Shown in pieces: positions 52,626-61,208 of a stretch of 64,000 nt of DNA. The number at the start of each line of letters is the position of its first letter. The first letter of the stretch is position 1. The stretch is from the NCBI GenBank assembly GCA_016191245.1, contig JACPOY010000022.1, forward strand, positions 1 to 64,000, read 5' to 3'. The notes beneath the pieces were generated by a model. That model was given only the letters and a program-made list of their open reading frames with translations. It was not told the origin of the DNA and did no database searches. The stretch comes from Gammaproteobacteria bacterium. Lineage in GTDB: Bacteria > Pseudomonadota > Gammaproteobacteria > Berkiellales > Berkiellaceae. The position numbers and the translations under genes were made by a program.

Positions 52626-55238
52626 ATGGCTATCTTTCATCTTGATGTTAAAACCATCTCTCGATCACAGGGGCGCTCTGCTGTTGGTGCCGCAGCTTAC
52701 AGGGCAGGGGAACGTTTATTAGATGAGAGACTTGGGGTTGAATATGACTACTCAAATAAAAAAGGGGTAGTGTATTCAGAAATCATGGCGCCATTGGATG
52801 CACCTGAATGGGTAAAGGATCGTAAGCGTCTTTGGAATGAGGTGGAGGCCACTGAAAAAAGAAAGGATTCACAATTAGCGAGAGAGGTACTCATTGCTTT
52901 GCCCAAAGAGCTATCTCAAGATGACCGGATAGACTTAATCCGTGAATACTGCGATAAGCAGTTTGTAAGCAAAGGAATGATTGCCGATGTCAACATCCAT
53001 GAAGACAATCCTGAAAACCCGCATGCTCATATTTTGCTTACCATGCGAGAAGTTAGTGCTAAAGGTTTTGGTTTAAAAAACCGCGACTGGAATAAACGCG
53101 AAAACGTATTTGAACAACGCCGATTTTGGCAAGACATAGCCAACGCTCACCTACATTTAGCAGGGTACACCACCAGAATTGATTGTCGTAGCTTACAAGA
53201 ACGCGGTATTGATTTAGAGCCAGGGCTTCATCTTGGTCAAGCGCCTCACCATGCAATGAGTAGGGGGGAGGGGGATGATTTTGCTAAGTATGTTGATCAT
53301 ATCGAAATCATTCGAGCTAATGGAGAGCGGTTAATTCGAGATCCATCTGCGGCTATTGAAAAACTTACTCAGCAACAAGCCGTATTTAATGATTACGATA
53401 TTGCAAAATTAGCGAACCAATATGGTGCCGATTTAACGCAATATCAGCAGGTATTATCAGCTATAAGAAGCTCAAAGCAGATTGTGACTTTAGGTGAAAA
53501 TGAATTTGGTAAAACGGTTTATAGTACAGTCAAAATGATTACCCTTGAGCATGAAATGCTTAACCAGGCTTATGAGCTAGATGCTAAAAGAGCTCATCAA
53601 GTTAATCTAAAGGCCGCAAACCAAGCGTTGAGTGGCAAATCCTTAAGTGAATCTCAACGACAGGCCTTTTCTCATGTTATCAACGCTGGAGATTTAAAAA
53701 TCGTTTCTGGTTTAGCGGGAACTGGTAAGAGTTACTTAATGGGGGCTGTAAAAGAGGCTTTTGAAGGATCAGGATGTAAGGTTTCGGGGATATGTTTAAG
53801 CGGGATAGCAGCTCAAGGTCTGCAAGAGGGTTCAGGGATCCCGAGCATGACGGTGGATTCAAGATTACTGCAATGGGAGCAGGGCAGGGAAGGGCTAACA
53901 AAACAAGATATCTTAGTGATTGATGAAGCAGGCATGCTAGGTACACAAAAGCTAAATCGTATTTTACGTTACGCGAATGATGCCGGTGCTAAAGTTATTC
54001 TGGTACACGATACTGAGCAACTAGGAGCAATTGAAGCAGGAGCACCGTCGAGGGCGCTGGTGGAGCGATTTGGACAAACTTCTTTAACAGAGGTGATGCG
54101 ACAGTCTTCGCCTGAAATGCGCAAAGCAACCTATGAATTTGCAACAGGGAACACAACAAAAGCCTTAGAGCGATATGAAGCTATGGGCGCAATCCATAGC
54201 CATGCGGCAGATGAAAAGGTTGCAGAAAGATTAATGATAGAAGCCTGGGCAGCAGATCGACTTGAGGGCAAATCGCAACTAATGTTGGCTTATACCAATG
54301 AGAGCGTTAAATCGCTGAATGAGCAGGCTAGGGAGGTGCGAATTGCTGCGGGCGAAATCGATAGAGGGGAGAGCTTTACAGTTACAAAGGGTGAACGACA
54401 CTTTGCAATAGGAGATAAAGTCTATTTTCTCAAAAATGATAAGGACCTTGGAGTAAAGAATGGTTCGTTGGGAATAATTGAATCAATTGATAAGCATCAA
54501 CTTAATATTAAGTTAGACACCAAAGATAAAAACATTGTTAGTGTTAACCTTCGAAACTATCAACATCTTGATCATGGGTATGCAGCAACTATTCATAAAG
54601 CACAAGGGGTAACGGCTGATAAAACCTATGTACTGGCGTCGAAACATTTTGATCGGCACTTAAGCTATGTGGCTTGTACGCGGCATCGAGAAAGCCTGGC
54701 TTTGTTTGCACATCACAAGGATTTTAAAAATGAAGAAGTGTTGTACAAAACGCTGAGTCGTGAGCGATCGAAATCAATGGCAGTGGATTTTGCCCAGGCA
54801 AGATGGATTGAGCCTAGAAACATGCGTGAGGTCAGCTTAAATAAGTTAAAAATTTCAGAGCAACAATTGGCCAGAGATAGACTAGAAATAAAACAATTAA
54901 ACAAGCAATTTCCTGATAGAGTATTCTCTTTTGCGCGGGCCTTTGAACAAGTCAAAGGGGTTGTACAGGGGATGGTAAACTTAAGTGATAATCGCAAGAT
55001 GCTTAGTGTAGGGAAGAAGAATCAGTCTAAACTTGTAGCAATGAGCCATGATTTTGAGAACCACCAGGGTAAGCAAGTTAGCATACATTTAGATAAAGAA
55101 GGCAAAATTTTGAATTGCTTTGTTAATGGGCAAGAAAAAACCAGGATGGCTTCCTTTGACAAAGCTGCAACTAGCCTGGATGGTCCTTCTCAACATATTG
55201 GTCAAAGATCATTTGATGATTCTCAAGAAAGAGGATAG
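52626..55238 (+). CDS. traA: Relaxase-helicase of the MobA/MobL-TraA (MOBQ) type
   Basis: 870 residues. The first 210 form a MobA/MobL relaxase: MAIFHLDVKTISRSQGRSAVGAAAYRAGE, with metal ligands His125, His133 and His135 in the segment ending NPHAHILLTM. Tyr25 is the likely nucleophile. The rest is a RecD-like helicase: Walker A GLAGTGKS at 362-369, DILVIDEAGMLG, and the AATIHKAQGVTADKTYVLASKHFDRHLSYVACTRH block. AAGGA lies five bases before ATG 52626. It nicks oriT and unwinds the strand for transfer. Shorter than Ti TraA (about 1,100 residues). Confidence 0.9.
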   Translation: MAIFHLDVKTISRSQGRSAVGAAAYRAGERLLDERLGVEYDYSNKKGVVYSEIMAPLDAPEWVKDRKRLWNEVEATEKRKDSQLAREVLIALPKELSQDDRIDLIREYCDKQFVSKGMIADVNIHEDNPENPHAHILLTMREVSAKGFGLKNRDWNKRENVFEQRRFWQDIANAHLHLAGYTTRIDCRSLQERGIDLEPGLHLGQAPHHAMSRGEGDDFAKYVDHIEIIRANGERLIRDPSAAIEKLTQQQAVFNDYDIAKLANQYGADLTQYQQVLSAIRSSKQIVTLGENEFGKTVYSTVKMITLEHEMLNQAYELDAKRAHQVNLKAANQALSGKSLSESQRQAFSHVINAGDLKIVSGLAGTGKSYLMGAVKEAFEGSGCKVSGICLSGIAAQGLQEGSGIPSMTVDSRLLQWEQGREGLTKQDILVIDEAGMLGTQKLNRILRYANDAGAKVILVHDTEQLGAIEAGAPSRALVERFGQTSLTEVMRQSSPEMRKATYEFATGNTTKALERYEAMGAIHSHAADEKVAERLMIEAWAADRLEGKSQLMLAYTNESVKSLNEQAREVRIAAGEIDRGESFTVTKGERHFAIGDKVYFLKNDKDLGVKNGSLGIIESIDKHQLNIKLDTKDKNIVSVNLRNYQHLDHGYAATIHKAQGVTADKTYVLASKHFDRHLSYVACTRHRESLALFAHHKDFKNEEVLYKTLSRERSKSMAVDFAQARWIEPRNMREVSLNKLKISEQQLARDRLEIKQLNKQFPDRVFSFARAFEQVKGVVQGMVNLSDNRKMLSVGKKNQSKLVAMSHDFENHQGKQVSIHLDKEGKILNCFVNGQEKTRMASFDKAATSLDGPSQHIGQRSFDDSQERG

Positions 55239-55243
55239 AAAAA

Positions 55244-56749
55244 ATGTTTCAGCTTCAAGTAAAAGATCTTACAAGAATAAAATCAATTGCAACAGCAGCA
55301 AAATATGATCAAGAGATAAATAATTTAATCGATGATTTCATGCATAGTCTTGCTGATAAATCAGATATTGCACGTGATTTGACAAAAAATGAGATAGTGC
55401 AGTTATCAAGTAACAAACAGATTAAAAAATTAATGATTTTGCTATTTCTAGTTGAAAATGTGACGCTTTCTTTTTTCAAGACAAGAAACGAGCCATATAC
55501 TAATAATAAGGTTCTGGTCAAAGATTGCTGGAATCAAATCGAAGATGTATTGACTAAACGACTGAAATTGTCCAGAGATTTTGTGCCATTGCTTGAATCC
55601 AAGAACGAACATGATGTGAATGAGCTAAAGAGATTATTTATTGCAGCTAAAACAATAGAAATATCAGATCTTTGCTCAGAAGAATTTGTGAGCAGATCTC
55701 AAAATATTAGGGTCCGTTTAAATATAACTGGAAAATATGATATACAAGACATCAAAGCTGATGAAAAGCCTCAGAATCAAACTCGAGAGGAGTTAGATTT
55801 GTATGAACGGCAAATGCATATTCATGTTGGAATATTTGATGCATTTAAATTTGTTGAACCTGATTTAGTGACTGCATTTAGATATTTAAATAGTAGTCCC
55901 ACTAAACAACGAATTAATTCGTTAATTACACTAAAATTCCAAAACCCTTCGCTTTTTGTGTTGAATCTTGATGGCACATATACAAAAGTAGCATATGATG
56001 ACATTCCCTCGTTCATAGAGAGTAATTATAAACAAAAAGAAATTGATGAAGGGTTATATAATGCAATTAGAAAGGATTATTATCAGTTATTTCAGCCGCC
56101 ATTAGATGCTGATACCGTTAAAAAAATTAGCCAGAGGATTTCAAATTTAATTGAGGCTGCTCAAATAGAGGCAGCAAAACGAAAAAAACCACTGCTGATT
56201 GTTCTTTCGGAAGTGCATGGTTCTAAAGGATCATTTCTTCTGCATGTGATTACCTTAATGATCGCTAACGGTTTAGGCATAAATCATTTATTAGCTGAAA
56301 CTATAAATATATATCATAAGAAATGGGGTGGAGACCCTCTGGTTGAAGAAATGCTACGTTTATTATCATTTGCTGAAAAGGAACTTGGGATTCAAGTCAA
56401 AGATCTCGAAGGACAACTTCATTATAATAACAAATTATCTCCATATCCTTATTATGAAATCCCGCTTGATGCCTTTGGTATACCGGTTCGTGAAGCAAGT
56501 TGGGTTATTGATGTAAAAGCCGTAAAAGAAGGCGCGGTGCTAATTGTAGGTACTGCACATATGAATAATATGATAAACAGCGAACTTCAAGAAATGTATT
56601 ACATACTACCCATTGATTGTACATGTGATAAAGACTTTAGTGATATGTTTGGGGTTGCTCAACATAATCATATTGATTTAGATAAGAGCTTAGCTGGCCT
56701 AAAACTTGATGATATTGTAAAGATGGCGCAAATATGCTTGAAAGATTAA
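55244..56749 (+). CDS. EreA/ChaN/TIKI-like protein, possible effector
   Basis: 501 residues, starting 5 bp after the relaxase stop, so translated with it. The C-terminal 200 residues read KKPLLIVLSEVHGSKGSFLLHVITLMIANGLGINHLLAETIN and, later, GAVLIVGTAHMNNMINSELQ. Paired ExH and GxxH motifs are the metal-binding signature of the erythromycin esterase/ChaN/TIKI superfamily as I know it. The first 300 residues are helical and charged without a known domain. There is no signal peptide. Coupling to a relaxase suggests transfer as a protein with the DNA or a role in the recipient; this is inference. Confidence 0.55.
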   Translation: MFQLQVKDLTRIKSIATAAKYDQEINNLIDDFMHSLADKSDIARDLTKNEIVQLSSNKQIKKLMILLFLVENVTLSFFKTRNEPYTNNKVLVKDCWNQIEDVLTKRLKLSRDFVPLLESKNEHDVNELKRLFIAAKTIEISDLCSEEFVSRSQNIRVRLNITGKYDIQDIKADEKPQNQTREELDLYERQMHIHVGIFDAFKFVEPDLVTAFRYLNSSPTKQRINSLITLKFQNPSLFVLNLDGTYTKVAYDDIPSFIESNYKQKEIDEGLYNAIRKDYYQLFQPPLDADTVKKISQRISNLIEAAQIEAAKRKKPLLIVLSEVHGSKGSFLLHVITLMIANGLGINHLLAETINIYHKKWGGDPLVEEMLRLLSFAEKELGIQVKDLEGQLHYNNKLSPYPYYEIPLDAFGIPVREASWVIDVKAVKEGAVLIVGTAHMNNMINSELQEMYYILPIDCTCDKDFSDMFGVAQHNHIDLDKSLAGLKLDDIVKMAQICLKD

Positions 56750-56806
56750 GAAAAGTGATATTGTTAATAGCTAAAATATTTCCTGGATCAGGTACGCTGG
56801 GGCTTT

Positions 56807-58039
56807 ATGATTGAAGAACTTACACCGCCTATTCGAGAGATTATTGTAAAAGCAGAGAAAATGATTTCTAATCATTTTAAAATGCCATTGCACATCGAAA
56901 AAGTTGCAGAACTTAGTGAGCCTGATAGACGCAATCTTATTCTAAGATTGACTACCAAAAATTCCAACACAAAAATCCCTAATAGCTTTATTTTGAAAAA
57001 AACAACAATTGAGCCTAGAGGTGAAACTGAGCAAGAACAAATGAGCCGTTTTGCGCGTGACTGGGCTGGAATTGAATTTTTAACGAAGATCGGAACTCAT
57101 CATGCGCCGCAGTTCTATGGTGGCGATTTAGAGCATCAATTTATTGTAATTGAAGATTTAGGGGAACCTCATCATAGCTTAGTAGGCCCTTTAACACGTG
57201 CTCCATCAACGGAAAATGTTCAAGAAGCCATTAAATCATTGGAAATATATTCACGCCGGTTGGGGCAAATGCATGCGGACACATTTGGTAAAACTAAGGA
57301 GTTTAGTAAGATCCTACAAAGGATTTATCCAAACGCATTAAGGCTTCATTCTTTAAAAGAAAAAGACTTTACAGATGTTCTAACGTGCCTAAAACGTCAT
57401 ACAGGTAATGATGCATATTCATTGCATCAAGAACTAGAAGATGTACATAATGTAATGTCATCAGGCGACTTTGAGGTTCTTCTTCATGGCGATATTTGTC
57501 CTGATAATGTGTATTTTCAAAAATCTGATATGCAAATTATTGATTTTGAGTATGGCGATGTAGGAAATGCTATGATCGATGGGGTGTACTTACGTATGAG
57601 TATGCCAAGCTGTTGGTGTTCTAAAGTCATTCCTAACGCTATTGTTGTTCAAATGGAAGCGGTTTATGGCGATGAACTTAAAAAGAAACTTTCTTTGGCT
57701 AACGATGAGGCGTTTTACAACAAAGCATTGGTATATGCTTGCGCTTTTTGGATTATTCGCGTCATTAATTGGCATGTGGATGAAGTGATGGAACATGAAA
57801 TTATCTGCCCTAGTGGCCCAGCTGATCATGATTCTCTTTGGGAACCGGAAAGGAATGCTTTTCGCCCTAGAATTTTATCTCGGCTAGAGGCATTTATTAA
57901 TATTTCGAAAAAATATAATCATTTGCCAGCGCTTACCAATGCAGCATTTGATCTATTGAGTAATTTGAAAGTCAAATGGTCAACTACATCTTTTATGGAT
58001 TATTATCCTGTCTTCGTGAAAGATGGGGTAAATAAATGA
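56807..58039 (+). CDS. Aminoglycoside phosphotransferase-like kinase
   Basis: 410 residues in the protein-kinase-like APH fold. The catalytic loop HGDICPDNVYF begins at His227, and QIIDFEYGDVGNAMIDG holds the metal-binding aspartate. The N-lobe has RRNLILRLTTKN and FILKKTTIEPRGETEQEQ. Members phosphorylate antibiotics, choline-like or other small substrates. It stands alone between the EreA-like gene and a broken ABC gene. Substrate unknown. Confidence 0.75.
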   Translation: MIEELTPPIREIIVKAEKMISNHFKMPLHIEKVAELSEPDRRNLILRLTTKNSNTKIPNSFILKKTTIEPRGETEQEQMSRFARDWAGIEFLTKIGTHHAPQFYGGDLEHQFIVIEDLGEPHHSLVGPLTRAPSTENVQEAIKSLEIYSRRLGQMHADTFGKTKEFSKILQRIYPNALRLHSLKEKDFTDVLTCLKRHTGNDAYSLHQELEDVHNVMSSGDFEVLLHGDICPDNVYFQKSDMQIIDFEYGDVGNAMIDGVYLRMSMPSCWCSKVIPNAIVVQMEAVYGDELKKKLSLANDEAFYNKALVYACAFWIIRVINWHVDEVMEHEIICPSGPADHDSLWEPERNAFRPRILSRLEAFINISKKYNHLPALTNAAFDLLSNLKVKWSTTSFMDYYPVFVKDGVNK

Positions 58040-58119
58040 AACGATTTGGTCGAAGCCAAAATAATTTTAAACCTTGTTAGTATAAAGTAGGGTTTCAATT
58101 AAAAATTTAATATTGAGAT

Positions 58120-58682
58120 ATGATTATGAGTATTGATCTGGCAAAAACACAAGTAGTAGCTGAAGGCAAAGCAATTCCTAAAAAGCTAGGACCATTTATA
58201 GGAATGTTTTTAAAAAGACATCCTTGGTCGTTGATGACTTTTATAATCTTCATTCTTTTTGAGGCATGCCTTACCCCAATCAATGCTTATTTATTAAAAA
58301 TAATAGTGAATGGTGCGGCTGCAACTAGCGGCAAGGTTAATTTAATATTAGCAACTTTATTGGTGCCAGCTATTATCTATGTTTTCGTCAATCTGATGCT
58401 GAATGTTGTTTATAGCTTACATCGCTATGCGCAATTGAAGTTTTATCCGAAGATAAAATCAGATATTGCAGGAACTATGTATCATTACTTGGTTCAACAC
58501 TCCTATCACTATTTCAGCTAACATTTCTCAGGAAGTTTGTCAAAAAAAATATTTGACTTATTAGGTGGGGTAGAATCCTTAATCCAAATATTTACCCATA
58601 ACCTGATGCCACGATCTCTTTCTGTAGTGATTTCGTCTATCGTATTATTCGTAGTACACCCGTTTTTTGGCTGTGTGTTATT
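58120..58682 (+). pseudogene. ABC exporter gene remnant (N-terminal membrane domain)
   Basis: The frame begins MSIDLAKTQVVAEGKAIPKKLGPFIGMFLKRHPW and runs through two hydrophobic helices to HSYHYFS, then meets a TAA (58519-58521). Directly after, the same frame reads HFSGSLSKKIFDLLGGVESLI and continues to GCVLF. The stop therefore most likely replaced CAA (Gln). At about 58682 the frame joins an acetyltransferase gene. The ATPase half is missing. Similar in style to the intact exporter at 61209. Confidence 0.7.
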
Positions 58683-59087
58683 TACAGCAAAGAAGAACAA
58701 GAGTACCTTGATAATCGATTGGGCGACTATAATTCAGAGCAAGTTCCTACCACACAGCAACCACTTGTCGTGCCGCTTAATTATTGCCTTAAAGACAAAG
58801 GCAAAATCATCGCTGGCATCAATGCAGATATGTATATGTGGAATCTTTTATATATCGCGATTTTGTTTGTTGAGAAAGATTACCGCTATCACAAACTCGG
58901 ATCATTTTTAATAAATAAAGTGGAGTCAGAGGCCAAAGCATTAGGCGCTAAATTAGCTCATACCGACACCTTCGATTTTCAAGCACGGGAATTTTATCTC
59001 AAGCATGGATTTGAGGTCTTTGGTGTTCTTGATGATTGCCCTGAAGGGCATAAACGGTATTATTTAAAAAAGAAACTAAAGGATTAG
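58683..59087 (+). pseudogene. GNAT acetyltransferase joined to an ABC remnant, N-terminus lost
   Basis: The readable GNAT begins YSKEEQEYLDNRLGDYNSEQV, in a frame without its own ATG because an ABC fragment precedes it; a TTG at 58719 is the first usable codon. The rest is a normal family member: CLKDKGKIIAGINADMYMWN, LLYIAILFVEKDYRYHKLGSFLINKVESEAKALG, FQAREFYLKHGFEVFGVLDDCPEGHKRYYLKK. It is a paralogue of the next gene (59095). A shortened product could still be active. Confidence 0.6.
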
Positions 59088-59094
59088 GAAAATA

Positions 59095-59535
59095 GTGGCG
59101 AATTTACCTTCACAAGACTACAAAATTATCGAAAGTACAAAAGATGAAACTGACTGGGTAGAATCTCAAATTAACAACTATAATAAAACGCTGCTCGCTT
59201 TTCCCGGTGACCCTGAAACTTCTTTAAACTTTTACGTTAAAGATAATGACGAAATTATTGCTGGTATTAATTGCTGCTTCTATTTTGGAGAGTTTCTTTA
59301 CGTCAATGTGCTCTTTGTTAAAGACGAATATAGAGGGAAGGGAATTGGTAGTGTTTTGTTATCGAAAGTAGAAGAAGAAGCTAAGAAAAAAGGTGCCAAT
59401 CTTTCGCAATTGCATGCATTTGAATTTGATAATGTGAAAGATTTTTATTTACGGCATGGATATGAAATTTATGCTGTTATGGACGATTGTCCAGCAAAGT
59501 TTAAACATTACTTCTTTAAAAAGCGTTTAATATGA
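59095..59535 (+). CDS. GNAT family N-acetyltransferase
   Basis: 146 residues, GTG start behind AGGAAAA. It parallels the preceding GNAT (EIIAGINCCFYFGEFLYVNVLFVKDEYRGKGIGSVLLSKVEEEAKKKG, VKDFYLRHGYEIYAVMDDCPAKFKHYFFKKRL). The QRGKGIG-type loop is RGKGIGS. The closeness of the two sequences and the 7-bp gap point to tandem duplication. Likely a small-molecule acetyltransferase. Confidence 0.8.
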   Translation: MANLPSQDYKIIESTKDETDWVESQINNYNKTLLAFPGDPETSLNFYVKDNDEIIAGINCCFYFGEFLYVNVLFVKDEYRGKGIGSVLLSKVEEEAKKKGANLSQLHAFEFDNVKDFYLRHGYEIYAVMDDCPAKFKHYFFKKRLI

Positions 59536-59599
59536 TTAAAAACGCAATAATATTTAGTTAGATATGATAAACCTAACTGAAAAAGGCTAGATGAAATAA

Positions 59600-60496
59600 A
59601 TGGAACCTGAAAATATCAATATCGACGTAGCGATTGTTCAGCAGTTACTGAAAAGCCAATTCCCGCAATGGAAAGATTTACCGGTTCGACCAGTATCGCA
59701 AAGCGGGTGGGACAACCGAACATTTCACTTAGGCAAAGAAATGCTTGTACGCATGCCAAGTGCTGAAGAGTATGCTTTCCAGGTTGAAAAGGAACAACAT
59801 TGGCTACCTAAATTAGCGCCAAGCTTGCCATTGCAGATCCCAGTACCTATAGCCATGGGAGAGCCTGGGGAAGGTTATCCATGGAAATGGTCAATCTATA
59901 GATGGCTTGAAGGTGAAGCAGCAGCAAGGGCTAATATAGGCGATTTAAAGGAGTTTGCCGCAAGCCTTGCAGACTTCCTCATCACACTCCATGGTATTGA
60001 TTCAACAAATGGACCAAAGCCTGGGCCACATAACTTTTATCGTGGCGGAGATCTGTCGACATATGATGCTGAGACCAGACAGGCTATGGATGTCTTGAAA
60101 GGCAAAATCAATGTAGGTTTGACAACTGAAATATGGGAAAGGGCGATTGCTACCAATTGGCACTATGATCCAGTTTGGATCCATGGCGATGTAAGTGTTG
60201 GTAATTTATTGGTAAAGGAAGGACGCTTGAAGGCCGTAATTGATTTCGGTCAATTAGGCGTTGGTGATCCTGCATGCGATCTTGCTATCGCGTGGACCTT
60301 CTTTAAAGGTGAAAGTCGCGAAATTTTTCGCAAAAAACTAGCACTGGATTACGATACATGGGCTCGTGGTCGAGCTTGGACATTGTGGAAAGCATTAATC
60401 ATTGCGGCGGGAATAACGGATTCAAATGCTGCCGAAGCCGCAGAGCCACTACACATTATTGATGAAGTAATTACCGATCATAGACAGGAAAGATAA
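59600..60496 (+). CDS. Aminoglycoside phosphotransferase family protein
   Basis: 298 residues of the APH fold. SQSGWDNRTFHLGKEMLVRMPS gives the nucleotide-binding N-lobe, WIHGDVSVGNLLV the catalytic loop beginning His195, and KAVIDFGQLGVGDPACDLAIAW the metal-binding segment. This is the macrolide/aminoglycoside phosphotransferase type. It overlaps the next GNAT gene by one base. Likely an antibiotic- or metabolite-modifying enzyme; the substrate is not shown. Confidence 0.85.
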   Translation: MEPENINIDVAIVQQLLKSQFPQWKDLPVRPVSQSGWDNRTFHLGKEMLVRMPSAEEYAFQVEKEQHWLPKLAPSLPLQIPVPIAMGEPGEGYPWKWSIYRWLEGEAAARANIGDLKEFAASLADFLITLHGIDSTNGPKPGPHNFYRGGDLSTYDAETRQAMDVLKGKINVGLTTEIWERAIATNWHYDPVWIHGDVSVGNLLVKEGRLKAVIDFGQLGVGDPACDLAIAWTFFKGESREIFRKKLALDYDTWARGRAWTLWKALIIAAGITDSNAAEAAEPLHIIDEVITDHRQER

Positions 60497-60912
60497 TGGA
60501 TACAATAGAATACACTCTTGATAAGAATCCAAAGCCAGAAGATGATAAAATACTGCGAGAAGGTATTGTTAGCTTTAACAAAGAGGTTATAAAGGAAAAA
60601 GCGACTCATTTCAGCATTTTTGCAAAGGAAAATACCAAAATTGTTGGTGGCGCTCTTGTTTGGGAGCATAGTGATGCACTTTACATTGACGTCTTATGGC
60701 TTAACGAGAGTTATCGTGAAAAAGGTCTAGGAACAAAAATTATTTCGATGATTGATACTGTGGCACGTGATAAAGGTATATTAAAAATCTTTGTTGATAC
60801 TTATGCGTTTCAAGCACAAAAATTCTATCAAAAACATGGATTCAATAGCATTGGAACAATACCAGGTTACCTCTTGGGATATGATCGGATATTTTTGAGG
60901 AAGGATCTTTAA
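60496..60912 (+). CDS. GNAT family N-acetyltransferase
   Basis: 138 residues: FSIFAKENTKIVGGALVWEHSDALYIDVLWLNESYREKGLGTKIISMIDTVA gives beta4 with the REKGLGT acetyl-CoA loop, and FVDTYAFQAQKFYQKHGFNSIGTIPG the end. Its start ATG overlaps the phosphotransferase stop, so the two are coupled and may act on the same compound. Complete. Confidence 0.8.
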   Translation: MDTIEYTLDKNPKPEDDKILREGIVSFNKEVIKEKATHFSIFAKENTKIVGGALVWEHSDALYIDVLWLNESYREKGLGTKIISMIDTVARDKGILKIFVDTYAFQAQKFYQKHGFNSIGTIPGYLLGYDRIFLRKDL

Positions 60913-61043
60913 ATAACTTTTAACCATTTGTCAGTTTATAACTAAATTTTATCGTAAAAATATATCTAAACTGGACAAAATCGTAATTTTTTGTTAAATT
61001 TATCTATTATAGTCTCATATCGACGCCGTTTAATATCTACGCT

Positions 61044-61081
61044 AGGGGAGTTCATATATGATAGTAATTATCAGTCATTAA
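61044..61081 (+). promoter_or_regulatory. Leader peptide in front of the ABC exporter
   Basis: AGGGGAG (61044-61050), seven bases, then ATG at 61058 and the seven-codon frame MIVIISH ending in TAA at 61079-61081. The strong ribosome site in front of such a short frame, followed by a terminator-like hairpin and the exporter gene, resembles antibiotic-inducible leader peptides. Confidence 0.5.
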
Positions 61082-61132
61082 AGTTTTCGCACAAGTTGTG
61101 TATTGCTTTTGCTGATAGTTATTTTCAGTCAT
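61060..61132 (+). repeat. Pair of direct repeats in the exporter leader
   Basis: GATAGTAATTATCAGTCAT (61060-61078) and GATAGTTATTTTCAGTCAT (61114-61132) match at 17 of 19 bases. The first includes a small dyad GATA/TATC. They could be operator half-sites or parts of alternative RNA folds. Confidence 0.6.
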
Positions 61133-61140
61133 ATTTCCTT

Positions 61141-61193
61141 AAAACCGAGCACTTGTGTGATTGACTAATCGTCAACCAAGACTCGGTTTTTTT
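61141..61193 (+). terminator. Attenuator-like terminator before the ABC exporter
   Basis: AAAACCGAG (61141-61149) and CTCGGTTTT (61182-61190) form a 9-bp stem followed by TTT, ending 16 bp before the exporter start. Upstream CACAAGT (61090-61096) is complementary to ACTTGTG (61151-61157) inside the loop, so an alternative fold is possible. Confidence 0.65.
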
Positions 61194-61208
61194 ATTTGGA
61201 GATTTGAT

